A stretch of 64,000 bases of DNA. It comes from CAWACP01 sp963780655. GTDB lineage: Bacteria > Acidobacteriota > Terriglobia > Bryobacterales > Bryobacteraceae. Position numbers and translations under genes: made by a program. Each line of letters starts with the position of its first letter. The stretch's first letter is position 1. The notes beneath the pieces were generated by a model. It saw only the letters and a program-made list of their open reading frames with translations, did not search any database and was not told the origin of the DNA. Below, in pieces: positions 25,264 to 33,814 of the stretch. The stretch spans positions 1 through 64,000 of the forward strand of contig CAWACP010000004.1 in the NCBI GenBank assembly GCA_963780655.1, written 5' to 3'.

Positions 25264-25790
25264 TTAGACGGCGGTTCTGTTGCCGGGAGTGGCCGCGACG
25301 AGTCGCCGAAACGCGTCAACGGCGGCGCCGGCCTGCCCCAGCCGGACAAGGCAGACGCCGTACTCCCTGAGCGCCTCCGGCTGCGAGTCGATCAGCTTTC
25401 CGCTCAGCGCGAAATGCCGAACCGCGGCAGCGCAGTCTTTCTGTTTCCAGGCAACCACTGCGCGCATCGCGTGCGCCGTACCTTCGTCAGGCTTCAGCTT
25501 CAACAAGCGATCGAGCAGGCTGGCGGTCTCGGCGTCATCGGTCCGGTAGTCGATCTGCGCGGCGCCTTCGAGAGCCGGGACATAATCGGGTTGCACTTTC
25601 AGCGCGGAACGATAGGCGGCAAGCGCCTCCCGGTTAGGCCCCAGCGAAGTCAGCGCTATGCCTTCGAGCGTCAGCAGCCGGGGGTCTTTCGGCGATTCCG
25701 CGAGAGCGTCGCGTAACAGCCGCAGAGCCTCGGCGGAGTCGTTCCTGCGGAGGGCGGAAGTGACGGCCTGAACCGCATCCGTGCAATCAC
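25264..25790 (-). pseudogene. TPR protein fragment
   Basis: About 175 residues of tetratricopeptide repeats (ALRLLRDALAESPKDPRLLT, ALAAYRSALKVQPDYVPALE, AVDAFRRLVAATPGNRTAV). No start codon is available: the frame opens right after a stop near 25790. The stop at 25264-25266 directly abuts the receptor fragment. Such TPR proteins usually accompany CRTAC1 and TonB-receptor genes in this group, and all three are truncated here. Confidence 0.65.
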
Positions 25791-25848
25791 CTCATCTTAT
25801 ACGGTCTGTACGGCCGCAACGCGGCGGCCGTGAGGCCCCAGTCCCTGG

Positions 25849-25881
25849 GCGTTAAACGCTTAACCTCACTCTGGGTATAAT
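25849..25881 (+). promoter_or_regulatory. Promoter with palindrome ahead of the CRTAC1 remnant
   Basis: A perfect TATAAT (25876-25881, in GGTATAATGG) follows TTAAAC (25852-25857) by 18 bases. The -35 is embedded in the palindrome GCGTTAAACGC (25849-25859), a typical repressor-site layout. It drives a gene starting at ATG 25908 that is now internally deleted. Confidence 0.45.
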
Positions 25882-25907
25882 GGGCGATCGGCTGAAGCCT
25901 TTCCACG

Positions 25908-26388
25908 ATGGACTCTACGCGACGCGCCCTTCTCGGGCTTTTCAGCGTTCCCCTTCTCTCTCCCGCTCAAATGGCTTCTCGAGCGCCACAACAGCCGCTG
26001 GTGCGCCTTCGGCGACTTCGACAACGATGGAGACTTGGACATCGTCATCATCAACCTCAACGAGCCGCCGTCTCTGCTGCGTAACGATGTCAGCGGCGAC
26101 AACCGCTGGATCAAGTTTCGGCTGGTTGGCGCGAAGTCGAACCGCAGCGCGATCGGCGCGCGCGTCATCGGTAGTTACGGCGGACATGTGCAGGGCCAGG
26201 AAGTGGTTGCGCAATCGGGCTTCCTGTCTGCGAGCGACAAGCGCCTGCACTTCGGCCTCGGTAAAGTGGATCGGGTGGATGCGGAAATCCGCTGGTCCAG
26301 CGGAGAGCGCCAGCGCTTTAAGGATTTGGCGACAAACCGCCTCGTGACCATTGACGAAGCCCGAGGGATTGTGGGGACCACCGTTTGA
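25908..26388 (+). pseudogene. CRTAC1/ASPIC-UnbV protein, internally deleted
   Basis: ATG 25908 begins a signal peptide (MDSTRRALLGLFSVPLLSPA). After about 25 codons the frame changes and the rest is the very C-terminus of an FG-GAP/ASPIC-UnbV protein: CAFGDFDNDGDLDIVIINLN, NRWIKFRLVGAKSNRSAIGA, KRLHFGLGKVDRVDAEIRW. The whole central propeller is missing, so the two ends of one gene appear joined by an internal deletion. The stop lies eight bases before ATG 26397 of the next gene. Confidence 0.65.
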
Positions 26389-26396
26389 AAACACAC

Positions 26397-28649
26397 ATGC
26401 GTCTCCTGAACAGGACCGTGTGGATCGTATCGGGCGTTCTCGCGCTAAGCCATTCGGCACGCGCACAGGCGCATCGTGAGCCAGGCAAATCCATAGGCGC
26501 GATTTCCGTCCGCGGCAACCTGATTGTAATGACCCTCGACGCAGGCGCACTCGGGAAAGCCAGCCTGTTCGATCTTGTACATCGCACCTTGCGCTTTACG
26601 CCGGAACGGTCGGGGTACCGCGTCGAGAAGGTTCCATGGCGCTGGGATTCGGACTTCGGCGACGAGATGACGGGCAAGGAGGCGACGCTCAGAAACTTCG
26701 GGTTTCCGTTCTCCGGCAAGACATGGAGCTCGTTCTTCGTGGGAGTGTCCGGCTCAATCGCGTTCGGCGAACCGGCGAGTGGCGGACGTGATGGCGGCGG
26801 TTTTCGAGACGCCGGTATTTCGGTCGCTCGCTTCGCCGAACTGGCTCGGGCCGGGCGCACTCTCATAAACACCAGACCGGCAATCAGCGTCTTCTTCAAG
26901 CCGCGCATGTCGGGTAAACGTTACTTTAAGGAACTCGACGACCGGGCCGTTATCACGTGGACTCTGACCGAGTCTTTCGGCGGAATCCAGGACATGACCT
27001 GGTTCCCGACCGAGAACCGTTTTCAGGCCGTGCTGGGGAAGGATGGAACGATCGAGATGTCCTATGACGCTGTGGCGGCGAAGGACGCGATCATCGGCAT
27101 CTATCCCATGGTCACGGAAGGAGCGGAAAAAGAGATCGGCGCTATCGCCGGAGAGGAGAGCGCCGCCGCCCCGCCCAACCTCGCCATCAAAAGCGTAAAG
27201 CTGTCCGGAGTGGATGGTCTGTTCCTGAAGGCGACCATCGAGACACGGGGCCCCGTCCTGCCGGAAGGCGACCCGCAACTCGCGGGGGTTGCCTGGCGCG
27301 TTTGTCTCAGCGCGAAGCCGATCGGCGCCTGCACGGAGAACGCGCGGGCCGACGCCATCTGGACAATTCGGGGCGGACGTTTCGGCTGGCATCCGGAGCA
27401 GGGAAATACCCGCTACCTCGCGTTCGGAACGGGCGTTTCTCCGCACGTGAAGATCGACGGCAACACCATATCAATGCAAGGCACGCTTCCGGCCGGGTAC
27501 AAACCGGGCGATCGGGTTTATGTCCGGGCGTCTGCCCAGGCCGCGGGTTCTCCCGAAACGGCCAGCGAGACCGGCGCCCTCGCGGTGAAACTCACAGACC
27601 TGATCAGTCCGGAGGTGAACTTGTCTTCCATCACGAAGGAAGACGGACCGTTTCCGGTGATTTACCAGGCGTTTCACTATATGAAACCGCCCCGTGCCGA
27701 GGACCTGACCTGCACCGTCATCAAGGCGCTCGGCGATAAATTCGACTTCCTGGCCTACTACTCCGATTTCCGCATCGACAATCCGGAGGCCGGCACCTCC
27801 AGCGATGGCCCATTGGGGGGTGGTCCGGAAGGTGGAGCAGTCACGGGGATCGGGGCCACGCAGGAAAACCTCGCCAGCTACTGCACCGAGGGCAGGTTTC
27901 AATGGCAGTTCATTCAGCCGGTATACGTCGGCGCGAATCAGATGCAGGAGTATCCGCCCGATGGAGTCCACGATCCGAGCACTCATGATGTGGTTGCCTA
28001 TACTCACCAACTGGCCGAACGTACATCCAATGGAAAGATACCCCCGTACGACTACGCCATGTCGCAAATCGGCCATGAAATGGGCCACCGCTGGGCGGCG
28101 TTTGTATCCGCCAAAGTCGGTGACGAGGTCATCCCGCTCGGCCCGACGCACTGGGCGCGCGGGCTGCAGGCGCAGGTGGCGTTCCCATACCAGCGGCCGG
28201 TGGAAGCGTCGGCAATGGGCGGCGGAGTGTGGCAGGACAACTTCGACGGCACTTATACGCAACTGGATGACGACTACTATGTTCCGGCCACTGGATGGTC
28301 TTATCTGGATCTCTACCTCATGGGCCTGCTCGCGCCGAGCGAAGTTCCGGATTTCTTCATTCTGCGGAACCTTGTGCATGTCGGAAAGGATGGCAACGGC
28401 AATCCGATTTTCAAAGCCGATCGGACGAAGGTGACCATTCAGAATGTGATTGCGGTGGAGGGACCGCGTCTGCCCGACGTGGATCACGCACAAAAGAAGT
28501 TCAACACCGGGATCGTCGTGGTGGTGGAGCATGGAAAAACTCCGAGTAAAGAACTGCTCGAACGCGCCAATGGCATTCGCTTGCGCTGGATGGATTACTG
28601 GGAAACCACCACCGGCCACCGTTCGAGCATGACCACGAATCCCCGGTAA
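26397..28649 (+). CDS. Large secreted protein with HExxH zinc-metallopeptidase motif
   Basis: 750 residues from ATG 26397 (TTG 26385 possible) with signal peptide MRLLNRTVWIVSGVLALSHS. Residues about 20-380 are beta-rich without a family I recognise. In the C-terminal third, MSQIGHEMGHRWAAF carries HExxH, and downstream GWSYLDLYLMGLLAPSEV could supply further ligands, as in M6/M43-type gluzincins or metzincins. Proteins with this DLYLMGL segment are frequent among acidobacterial exported peptidases. Peptidase activity is inferred from the motif only. It follows the CRTAC1 remnant closely and may use its promoter. Confidence 0.65.
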   Translation: MRLLNRTVWIVSGVLALSHSARAQAHREPGKSIGAISVRGNLIVMTLDAGALGKASLFDLVHRTLRFTPERSGYRVEKVPWRWDSDFGDEMTGKEATLRNFGFPFSGKTWSSFFVGVSGSIAFGEPASGGRDGGGFRDAGISVARFAELARAGRTLINTRPAISVFFKPRMSGKRYFKELDDRAVITWTLTESFGGIQDMTWFPTENRFQAVLGKDGTIEMSYDAVAAKDAIIGIYPMVTEGAEKEIGAIAGEESAAAPPNLAIKSVKLSGVDGLFLKATIETRGPVLPEGDPQLAGVAWRVCLSAKPIGACTENARADAIWTIRGGRFGWHPEQGNTRYLAFGTGVSPHVKIDGNTISMQGTLPAGYKPGDRVYVRASAQAAGSPETASETGALAVKLTDLISPEVNLSSITKEDGPFPVIYQAFHYMKPPRAEDLTCTVIKALGDKFDFLAYYSDFRIDNPEAGTSSDGPLGGGPEGGAVTGIGATQENLASYCTEGRFQWQFIQPVYVGANQMQEYPPDGVHDPSTHDVVAYTHQLAERTSNGKIPPYDYAMSQIGHEMGHRWAAFVSAKVGDEVIPLGPTHWARGLQAQVAFPYQRPVEASAMGGGVWQDNFDGTYTQLDDDYYVPATGWSYLDLYLMGLLAPSEVPDFFILRNLVHVGKDGNGNPIFKADRTKVTIQNVIAVEGPRLPDVDHAQKKFNTGIVVVVEHGKTPSKELLERANGIRLRWMDYWETTTGHRSSMTTNPR

Positions 28650-28651
28650 TA

Positions 28652-30484
28652 TCAGTACGTGCGCGCCGCCTTACCGCGACCGCTGGGGCAGCCGGGCACG
28701 CGAAACGCGCCGATTCTGGTGCTGAGCGCCGCGGCATCCTTCCTGAAGTAGTCTCCCACGTACCAGAACGTGCAGTCGTCGGACGGGTCGATCACAGTTG
28801 TCGTGTAATCCTGCCATCGATTGCCGTGTTGCTGGACGCCTTCTCCGGCAGCCAGAACCGTCTCATGCAATGTCAGCAGGCCCGCAGGATCGCCGGCCAG
28901 ACGCGCGGCGAATCGCTGCCCGACGAACATGGACGCACTGCCAATGGAATAGCCGATGCCGATATCGCCCCGCCCGTCGATGGCGCCGCTGGGCATCCAG
29001 CGCCAGGAGTCGTCGGGTGCGTACGTGCTCTGTTGGTACAGAACAGGATCGCCTTTCCTGTCGATGCGAAATTCATACCAGCGTACGCCGCCCGCTTTGC
29101 CGGGGGAGCTGTTGATGGAATGAGCGGCAAGGATCGACTGATGATCGCCGAAATTCCGATACACCAGCCGCTGCATGAGCTTGTCGCCCTGCGAATCGAG
29201 GCGCGTATCCGTTCCCGGTTGCGGGACACAGTTACTCAACTGGCCATTGCAGAGGAAATGATACGGCGCAACGGGGATCTTCACGGGTCCGTCGGCTTTG
29301 GTGTTCGCGGGATTCTTCCAGTCCACATGAACTTTCCAGTAGTAAATGCCGTCGTCCTGAAAGTACTTGTCGTCGTGCTCGCTCATGCCTTTGAGCTGTG
29401 CGCCGCCGGCGGCCATCATGATGTTCGGCGCGCCCGCGGGCGGCGGAAGGGGCCCGTCGAGATCGGCATTGTTCAGAAAGCTCACTCCGTCGATAATGAT
29501 GCACTGCTCCGTCGCTGCTCCGCCCCGGAGCATTCTGGCGCGATCGACAACGCAATCGTGCTTCTGAATCACAGTGTCCCCGGTTGAGGTAGGAACATAG
29601 TAGCCATCCGGCCAGATGGCGGGGCGAGGATAATCCGGAAACAACTTGCGCCGAAACTCGTAGCGGTAATATTCGCCCAGTGGATCCGGAGTCTTGCTGA
29701 CGGCATAGCATACCGACCAGGGCTCGTCCGGCCGGTTCGGGATGCGCTGAAAGACAGGCATCACGTAGAGCCAGCGGTCGGCGAGCTGGTCGTAGCGGAC
29801 CACCACGTCGCCGAAATGCGCAGTTTCGCAGGGACCGCCAAAACCCGCAAACACGGTGCTGGATGGCGCCGCGCCATAAAGAACCGTCCCGGTGTTATCG
29901 TACCTCGCGCCCTTCTTCGTATAAACGGCAATACCGGCTCCATTAATGACCTGCACAATGTGATTGGGGCCGACCGCCAGACTGTTATCGAGCGCTGCCC
30001 GGCGACCGGGCCCCTGCGGGCCGTTGAAGCCGAAGCCGAGGCCATCGAAGCTAATCACCAGAGTGGCTCCGGGACGGGATCCCTGCGCGTGTTGTTCGAT
30101 GGCCATGGCGGCTGGAGGAATCGGCGGCGGCGGAGTCATCGGCGGCGTGCCCGGATTTACGTGAGGCGCGCCGCCCGGAACTCCGCCCTGGCCGCTCGCT
30201 TGTGGCGTGGCTTGCGGCGGCATCGGTTTTCCGGTTTCCTGCGGCGCCGGCTCATCGGGATCGTCTGGTTCTGGCGGAGACGTGCCGCAACCGTGTTCCG
30301 ATTGAAGGCAATCGGATTCGCCGGCGGGTTCCGCGGCGGTCAGTGACGCGAGGGGCCGGGAAACATCGTGTCCCGCGGGATTATGGATCTCTACCACAAT
30401 CAAGCGGTCCGAATGACTCAGGCAAATTAGTAGAAGCACGGCCAGAATTGCAGACACGATCGCCACGGGAAGGACTGGCTTCAT
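28652..30484 (-). CDS. Exported propeller-like protein of unknown function
   Basis: About 610 residues from ATG 30484, chosen because GAAGGGA lies seven bases upstream and a signal anchor follows (KPVLPVAIVSAILAVLLLIC). Next is a Pro/Gly-rich linker (about 50-115), then a long beta-rich domain with recurring propeller-like phrases (NSLAVGPNHIVQVINGAGI, VVVRYDQLADRWLYVMPVF, CTFWYVGDYFRKDAAALSTR). These phrases recur in a family of secreted acidobacterial proteins, but no catalytic motif is visible. It is convergent with the metallopeptidase gene, two bases apart. Confidence 0.6.
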   Translation of the reverse strand: MKPVLPVAIVSAILAVLLLICLSHSDRLIVVEIHNPAGHDVSRPLASLTAAEPAGESDCLQSEHGCGTSPPEPDDPDEPAPQETGKPMPPQATPQASGQGGVPGGAPHVNPGTPPMTPPPPIPPAAMAIEQHAQGSRPGATLVISFDGLGFGFNGPQGPGRRAALDNSLAVGPNHIVQVINGAGIAVYTKKGARYDNTGTVLYGAAPSSTVFAGFGGPCETAHFGDVVVRYDQLADRWLYVMPVFQRIPNRPDEPWSVCYAVSKTPDPLGEYYRYEFRRKLFPDYPRPAIWPDGYYVPTSTGDTVIQKHDCVVDRARMLRGGAATEQCIIIDGVSFLNNADLDGPLPPPAGAPNIMMAAGGAQLKGMSEHDDKYFQDDGIYYWKVHVDWKNPANTKADGPVKIPVAPYHFLCNGQLSNCVPQPGTDTRLDSQGDKLMQRLVYRNFGDHQSILAAHSINSSPGKAGGVRWYEFRIDRKGDPVLYQQSTYAPDDSWRWMPSGAIDGRGDIGIGYSIGSASMFVGQRFAARLAGDPAGLLTLHETVLAAGEGVQQHGNRWQDYTTTVIDPSDDCTFWYVGDYFRKDAAALSTRIGAFRVPGCPSGRGKAARTY

Positions 30485-30865
30485 CAGATGGTCCCTTCTC
30501 ACCGGGCGCGGCCAGATCGTTGCGAAGCTCGGATACGAACAATCGACAACGATCCGAGGCGCGAGCTCGGCATGGAGATTTCGAACTGAGACCGTGCATC
30601 GTCAGTCTCTGCCGGGACGATTCTCGCGGTCGTTCGAAGGAATTCTCGTCGGTTAGGCTGCGTGAAGTCAACTGCTTCAACCTCCCCGACTGGGCTGCGG
30701 ACAACCGCTGGAGCAACGCAGGACCAACAGTGTTGATGTTCAACGCTGGCTTCACTGAAGCGACGGGCGGCGGATTATGCCGAATTCGGGGCCGAGCACG
30801 AAGCTGCAAAGAGCGAGAGGCCGGTGGAAATGGAGGCTTTCGTGGGTCATCCGCCGGCCACTTCC
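30485..30865. other. 380-base gap without a convincing gene
   Basis: Frames on both strands are open by GC bias only. A short plus-strand piece near 30660-30770 (NCFNLPDWAADNRWSNAGPT) looks faintly coding but has no start, ribosome site or stop context. I see no RNA gene or clear repeat. Confidence 0.4.
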
Positions 30866-31348
30866 TTACGCCGTTCGGGGATGCGCGGCCGCCGTGCCGC
30901 CGTGGGCGAGCGAGCGGGAGATCAGCAGATCGAGCGAGAGCGCGCCGGAGCCGAGCACGAGGATCGCCACGCCGATCGCGATTGCCAGCAGGTGATACTC
31001 GAAACCTTCGCCCTTCTGATTGCCCGCCCAGTTCATGAACAGGCCGTTCGCGAGGTGCACTTTGAAGATGGCTACCAGCATATTGCAGACGATGCCGAAC
31101 GCGGCCACGCGACCCAGTAGTCCCAGGATCAGCCCGAGGCCGCCGAGGAACTCCGCCATGATCGCCAGAAACGCGAAGGGCGCCGGAATGGCCATGTAAT
31201 GGGTGAACATGTTCATGGTTCCCGAGTAGCCCGGGCCGCCGAACCACCCCAGCACTTTCTGCGCGCCGTGCGCGAAGAAGATGACGCCCAGGAGGAGGCG
31301 CATGAACGTGAGAACCAGATTACTATTCGTTCTGAACAGACTTTGCAT
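30866..31348 (-). CDS. DoxX-family membrane protein
   Basis: 160 residues, four predicted membrane helices (LTFMRLLLGVIFFAHGAQKV, FAFLAIMAEFLGGLGLILGL, VAAFGIVCNMLVAIFKVHLA, LAIAIGVAILVLGSGALSLD). The family keeps the HGxQK and FGG-x-G signature seen here (GAQKVLGWFGGPG). DoxX-like proteins associate with thiol or oxidative stress tolerance. Its ATG lies inside the 3' end of the MarR gene (26-base overlap), so the regulator and membrane protein are co-translated. Confidence 0.85.
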   Translation of the reverse strand: MQSLFRTNSNLVLTFMRLLLGVIFFAHGAQKVLGWFGGPGYSGTMNMFTHYMAIPAPFAFLAIMAEFLGGLGLILGLLGRVAAFGIVCNMLVAIFKVHLANGLFMNWAGNQKGEGFEYHLLAIAIGVAILVLGSGALSLDLLISRSLAHGGTAAAHPRTA

Positions 31349-31820
31349 CGTTTGTTACTCCTTCTTGAATCTCTGTACGAGAGCTTGCCGCGGATGACTT
31401 GCCGAGCTTGCGGAGCAGCCGCAGAAGAGTGGAGCGCTCGCGCGTATTCAAAACCGCTACCGCATCTTCCATGTCGGCGCGGTGACGCCCGAAAGCCGCC
31501 TCGATCAGACGGCTGCCGTCGGAAGTCAAATGGACCACCCGCGTTCTCAGATCGCGTGCGTCGGAGCAGCGGCGGACCAATCCACGCCGCTCGAGCCGAT
31601 CGACGGCTGTTGTGGCGGAGCCGCTGGTCAGGGGAATACTCGCCCCGATGGTGTTCACAGGAAGCGGTCCCTTATGCAGCAGCATTTCCAGAATGGCGAA
31701 ATCCGAGAAGCACAGGCCGGTTTCAGCGATGCTTTCCTCCGCCCTCTTTGCCAGCGCGCGGTGCGCTTTCATGAGCACCAGCCAAAGGTGAACGCCGGAT
31801 GTGTCCTCGCCGCTGCTCAC
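31323..31820 (-). CDS. MarR-family transcriptional regulator
   Basis: 165 residues from GTG 31820. A winged HTH (CFSDFAILEMLLHKGPLPVN, TSGSATTAVDRLERRGLVRR, with the wing DARDLRTRVVHLT) lies between dimerisation helices, standard for MarR. The longer open frame upstream is Ser/Arg-rich and not protein-like, so the later start is preferred. A perfect 12-base palindrome lies 13 bases ahead of the start, suggesting autorepression of the MarR-DoxX operon. Confidence 0.85.
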   Translation of the reverse strand: MSSGEDTSGVHLWLVLMKAHRALAKRAEESIAETGLCFSDFAILEMLLHKGPLPVNTIGASIPLTSGSATTAVDRLERRGLVRRCSDARDLRTRVVHLTSDGSRLIEAAFGRHRADMEDAVAVLNTRERSTLLRLLRKLGKSSAASSRTEIQEGVTNDAKSVQNE

Positions 31821-31832
31821 ACCTGAAAGATT

Positions 31833-31844
31833 CTTGACGTCAAG
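31833..31844 (-). promoter_or_regulatory. Candidate MarR operator
   Basis: CTTGACGTCAAG is a perfect 12-base palindrome located between the preceding gene and the GTG of the MarR gene. Position and symmetry fit an autoregulatory MarR site; no binding data can be read from sequence. Confidence 0.5.
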
Positions 31845-31896
31845 ATAAAGTTGCTGAAATTTTGGATCGAACTGAAGCCTTCTGTAGGCGGGCCGC

Positions 31897-32270
31897 TCAC
31901 GCGAGGCTGCGGAAGACGCAGAGCAACGCCGCGCCGACGAGGAGCATTCCAACAGTAGCCGGCTCCGGGACGGAAAGCGTAGGGAGGAAGCCATGGGAGG
32001 GCCCCAGAAAGCTGCCCACGGCTGCGTGACCCGCAATCACTCCGGCGTCATTGATGGCCAGAGGAGCTGTCACGTAACCGGGGATAGAAAATGTAGATGT
32101 CACGCCTCCGTTGAAGACGGCACTTTGTCCATCGCATGCGCCCGCCACCATGCCGGCGTCGTTGACTCCGTCGATAAAGGCGCCTTCGATTCCCACAACC
32201 TCGCCGTTATCGGAGATGCCCTGGGGCTGGACAAACCAGGAGTTCCGGGCAGGTTCCTGTGCGCGTTGGG
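31897..32270 (-). pseudogene. PEP-CTERM protein, 5'-truncated
   Basis: The frame encodes the end of an extracellular repeat protein (NDAGMVAGACDGQSAVFNGG, AINDAGVIAGHAAVGSFLG) and the sorting tail VPEPATVGMLLVGAALLCVF followed by Arg. The N-terminal signal peptide and any start codon are missing; the frame is open upstream to about 32300 but then loses protein character. PEP-CTERM tails are processed by exosortase. Probably a truncated exported HAF-type repeat protein. Confidence 0.6.
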
Positions 32271-32365
32271 CGGCTTTCCTTGAGGGCAGGGCGGGTGTGC
32301 GAAACTGGGGCTGATCCGAGCACTGCTCGCTGCCTCGCTCGGCTCTCCACTTTCGTTGTGTTTGA

Positions 32366-33565
32366 ATGACGATGAAGCCGAACCCTCACGCGATTCCGCA
32401 GCACGGAACTGTACAGGAGCATCTGGCCGCCATCGTCGAGTCGTCGGACGATGCCATCATCAGTAAAGACCTGGAAGGCATCATCCGTAGCTGGAATCGC
32501 TCCGCCGAGCGCATCTTCGGATACACGGCGGAGGAAGCCGTTGGAAAGCATATTTCCCTGATCGCGGCGCCGGGCCGTCTCGAAGAATTCCCGTCCATTC
32601 TCGGCCGGATCGCGCGCGGCGAGCGCATCGAGCATTATAGAACGAAGCGCAAAACGAAGGACGGCCGCATCCTTTCGGTGTCATTGACCGTCTCGCCGAT
32701 CCGCGACGCCTTCGGCCGCGTAATCGGCGCCTCGAAGATCGCGCGGGACATCACCGATCAGGAACAGTATCAGCAAGCGCTGCGCGAGGCGAACGAAAAA
32801 CTGGTGCGCGCCAACGCCGATCTGCAGCAGTTCGCTTACTCGGCATCGCACGATCTGCAGGAGCCGCTGCGCATGGTCTCGCTGTACGCCGAATTGCTGC
32901 GCAGGAAATTCAGCGGCCAGCTTGGTGAAAGCGGCGAAGAGTGCCTCAGCTTTATTCTCGCAGGCGCCACGCGCATGGATCAGTTGCTCCGGGATCTGCG
33001 GGCATATACATATGTCTCGACCGCGGGCGGGGAACCACCTCACGAGGTGGATGCTAATGAGACGCTTCGCAAAGTGCTGGCCAATCTGAAGGCCGCGGTT
33101 GAAGAGAGCGGCGCCGCCGTGAGCAGCGAACCGCTGCCCAGTGTGCGAGTTCACGAGTTCCAACTCGAGCAGCTGTTTCAGAACCTGATCGGAAATGCGA
33201 TCCGGTATCGCAGCCCGCAACCGCCTGCCATCGAGGTGGCTGCCGAGCAGCGCGATGGATTCTGGAGGTTCTCGGTTCGCGATAACGGCATCGGCATTGA
33301 GCCGCAGTACAAGGAGCAGATCTTTGGAATGTTCAAGCGCCTTCACAGTTCCGCCGACTACCCGGGCACCGGCATGGGTCTGGCAATCTGCCAGCGCATT
33401 GTGGAACGCGCCGGAGGCCGCATCTGGGTGGAGTCTGAGCCCGGAAGCGGTTCGACGTTTCTTTTTACACTTCCGGCAAGCGGACACCTTCCCGGCGGCG
33501 CCTCAGACCAGAGAAGCGCAACGGACCAATTCCAGCGGTCCGAGTTGGGGGAACCGCTCCGGTGA
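32366..33565 (+). CDS. PAS-domain sensor histidine kinase
   Basis: 399 residues (ATG 32366 or ATG 32372). PAS domain at about 18-135 (AIVESSDDAIISKDLEGIIR, WNRSAERIFGYTAEEAVGK), a short coiled coil, a HisKA box with His162 (QQFAYSASHDLQEPLRM) and a HATPase domain with N box (LIGNAIRYRSP), G1 (RDNGIGIEPQY) and G2 (GTGMGLAICQRIVERAGGRI). It resembles phytochrome-like/bacteriophytochrome HATPases of soluble light or redox sensors. No transmembrane segment and no cognate regulator adjacent. The last about 25 residues overlap a truncated toxin gene on the other strand and may not be original. Confidence 0.88.
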   Translation: MTMKPNPHAIPQHGTVQEHLAAIVESSDDAIISKDLEGIIRSWNRSAERIFGYTAEEAVGKHISLIAAPGRLEEFPSILGRIARGERIEHYRTKRKTKDGRILSVSLTVSPIRDAFGRVIGASKIARDITDQEQYQQALREANEKLVRANADLQQFAYSASHDLQEPLRMVSLYAELLRRKFSGQLGESGEECLSFILAGATRMDQLLRDLRAYTYVSTAGGEPPHEVDANETLRKVLANLKAAVEESGAAVSSEPLPSVRVHEFQLEQLFQNLIGNAIRYRSPQPPAIEVAAEQRDGFWRFSVRDNGIGIEPQYKEQIFGMFKRLHSSADYPGTGMGLAICQRIVERAGGRIWVESEPGSGSTFLFTLPASGHLPGGASDQRSATDQFQRSELGEPLR

Positions 33566-33675
33566 GCGCTCGATCGCGCCGCGGATGGATTCGAAATCCT
33601 CGGGGTTGTTGTGGATCAGGAGCAGCCGCGCCACCAGCGCGGTCGCCGCGATCAGGACGTCGAAGCGCGGAAACG
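33503..33675 (-). pseudogene. VapC-type PIN-domain toxin fragment
   Basis: Read on the minus strand, about 55 residues match the C-terminus of a PIN-domain RNase: FDVLIAATALVARLLLIHNN then PEDFESI, with the conserved D-x-x-IAATA and TxN(x)xxF pattern. The N-terminal half and any VapB antitoxin are absent. It lies antisense to the end of the kinase gene, so it is the leftover of a toxin-antitoxin pair. Confidence 0.6.
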
Positions 33676-33814
33676 TTGATGGGATAATGCATCAGGTAAG
33701 AGCGGAACCAGTTCCGCAGGCTGGCGTCCTCAATGCGACCCAGGATGCTCTCGGTTGGCGTCGAAGAGGAAGGGTCCGTTCCGGGGATAGCGAATCGGCC
33801 ACAATAGAGAGAGA

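Noticed and set aside
33503..33675. Complete VapBC toxin-antitoxin module
   Set aside because: Only the C-terminal part of a PIN domain is present; no antitoxin frame was found.
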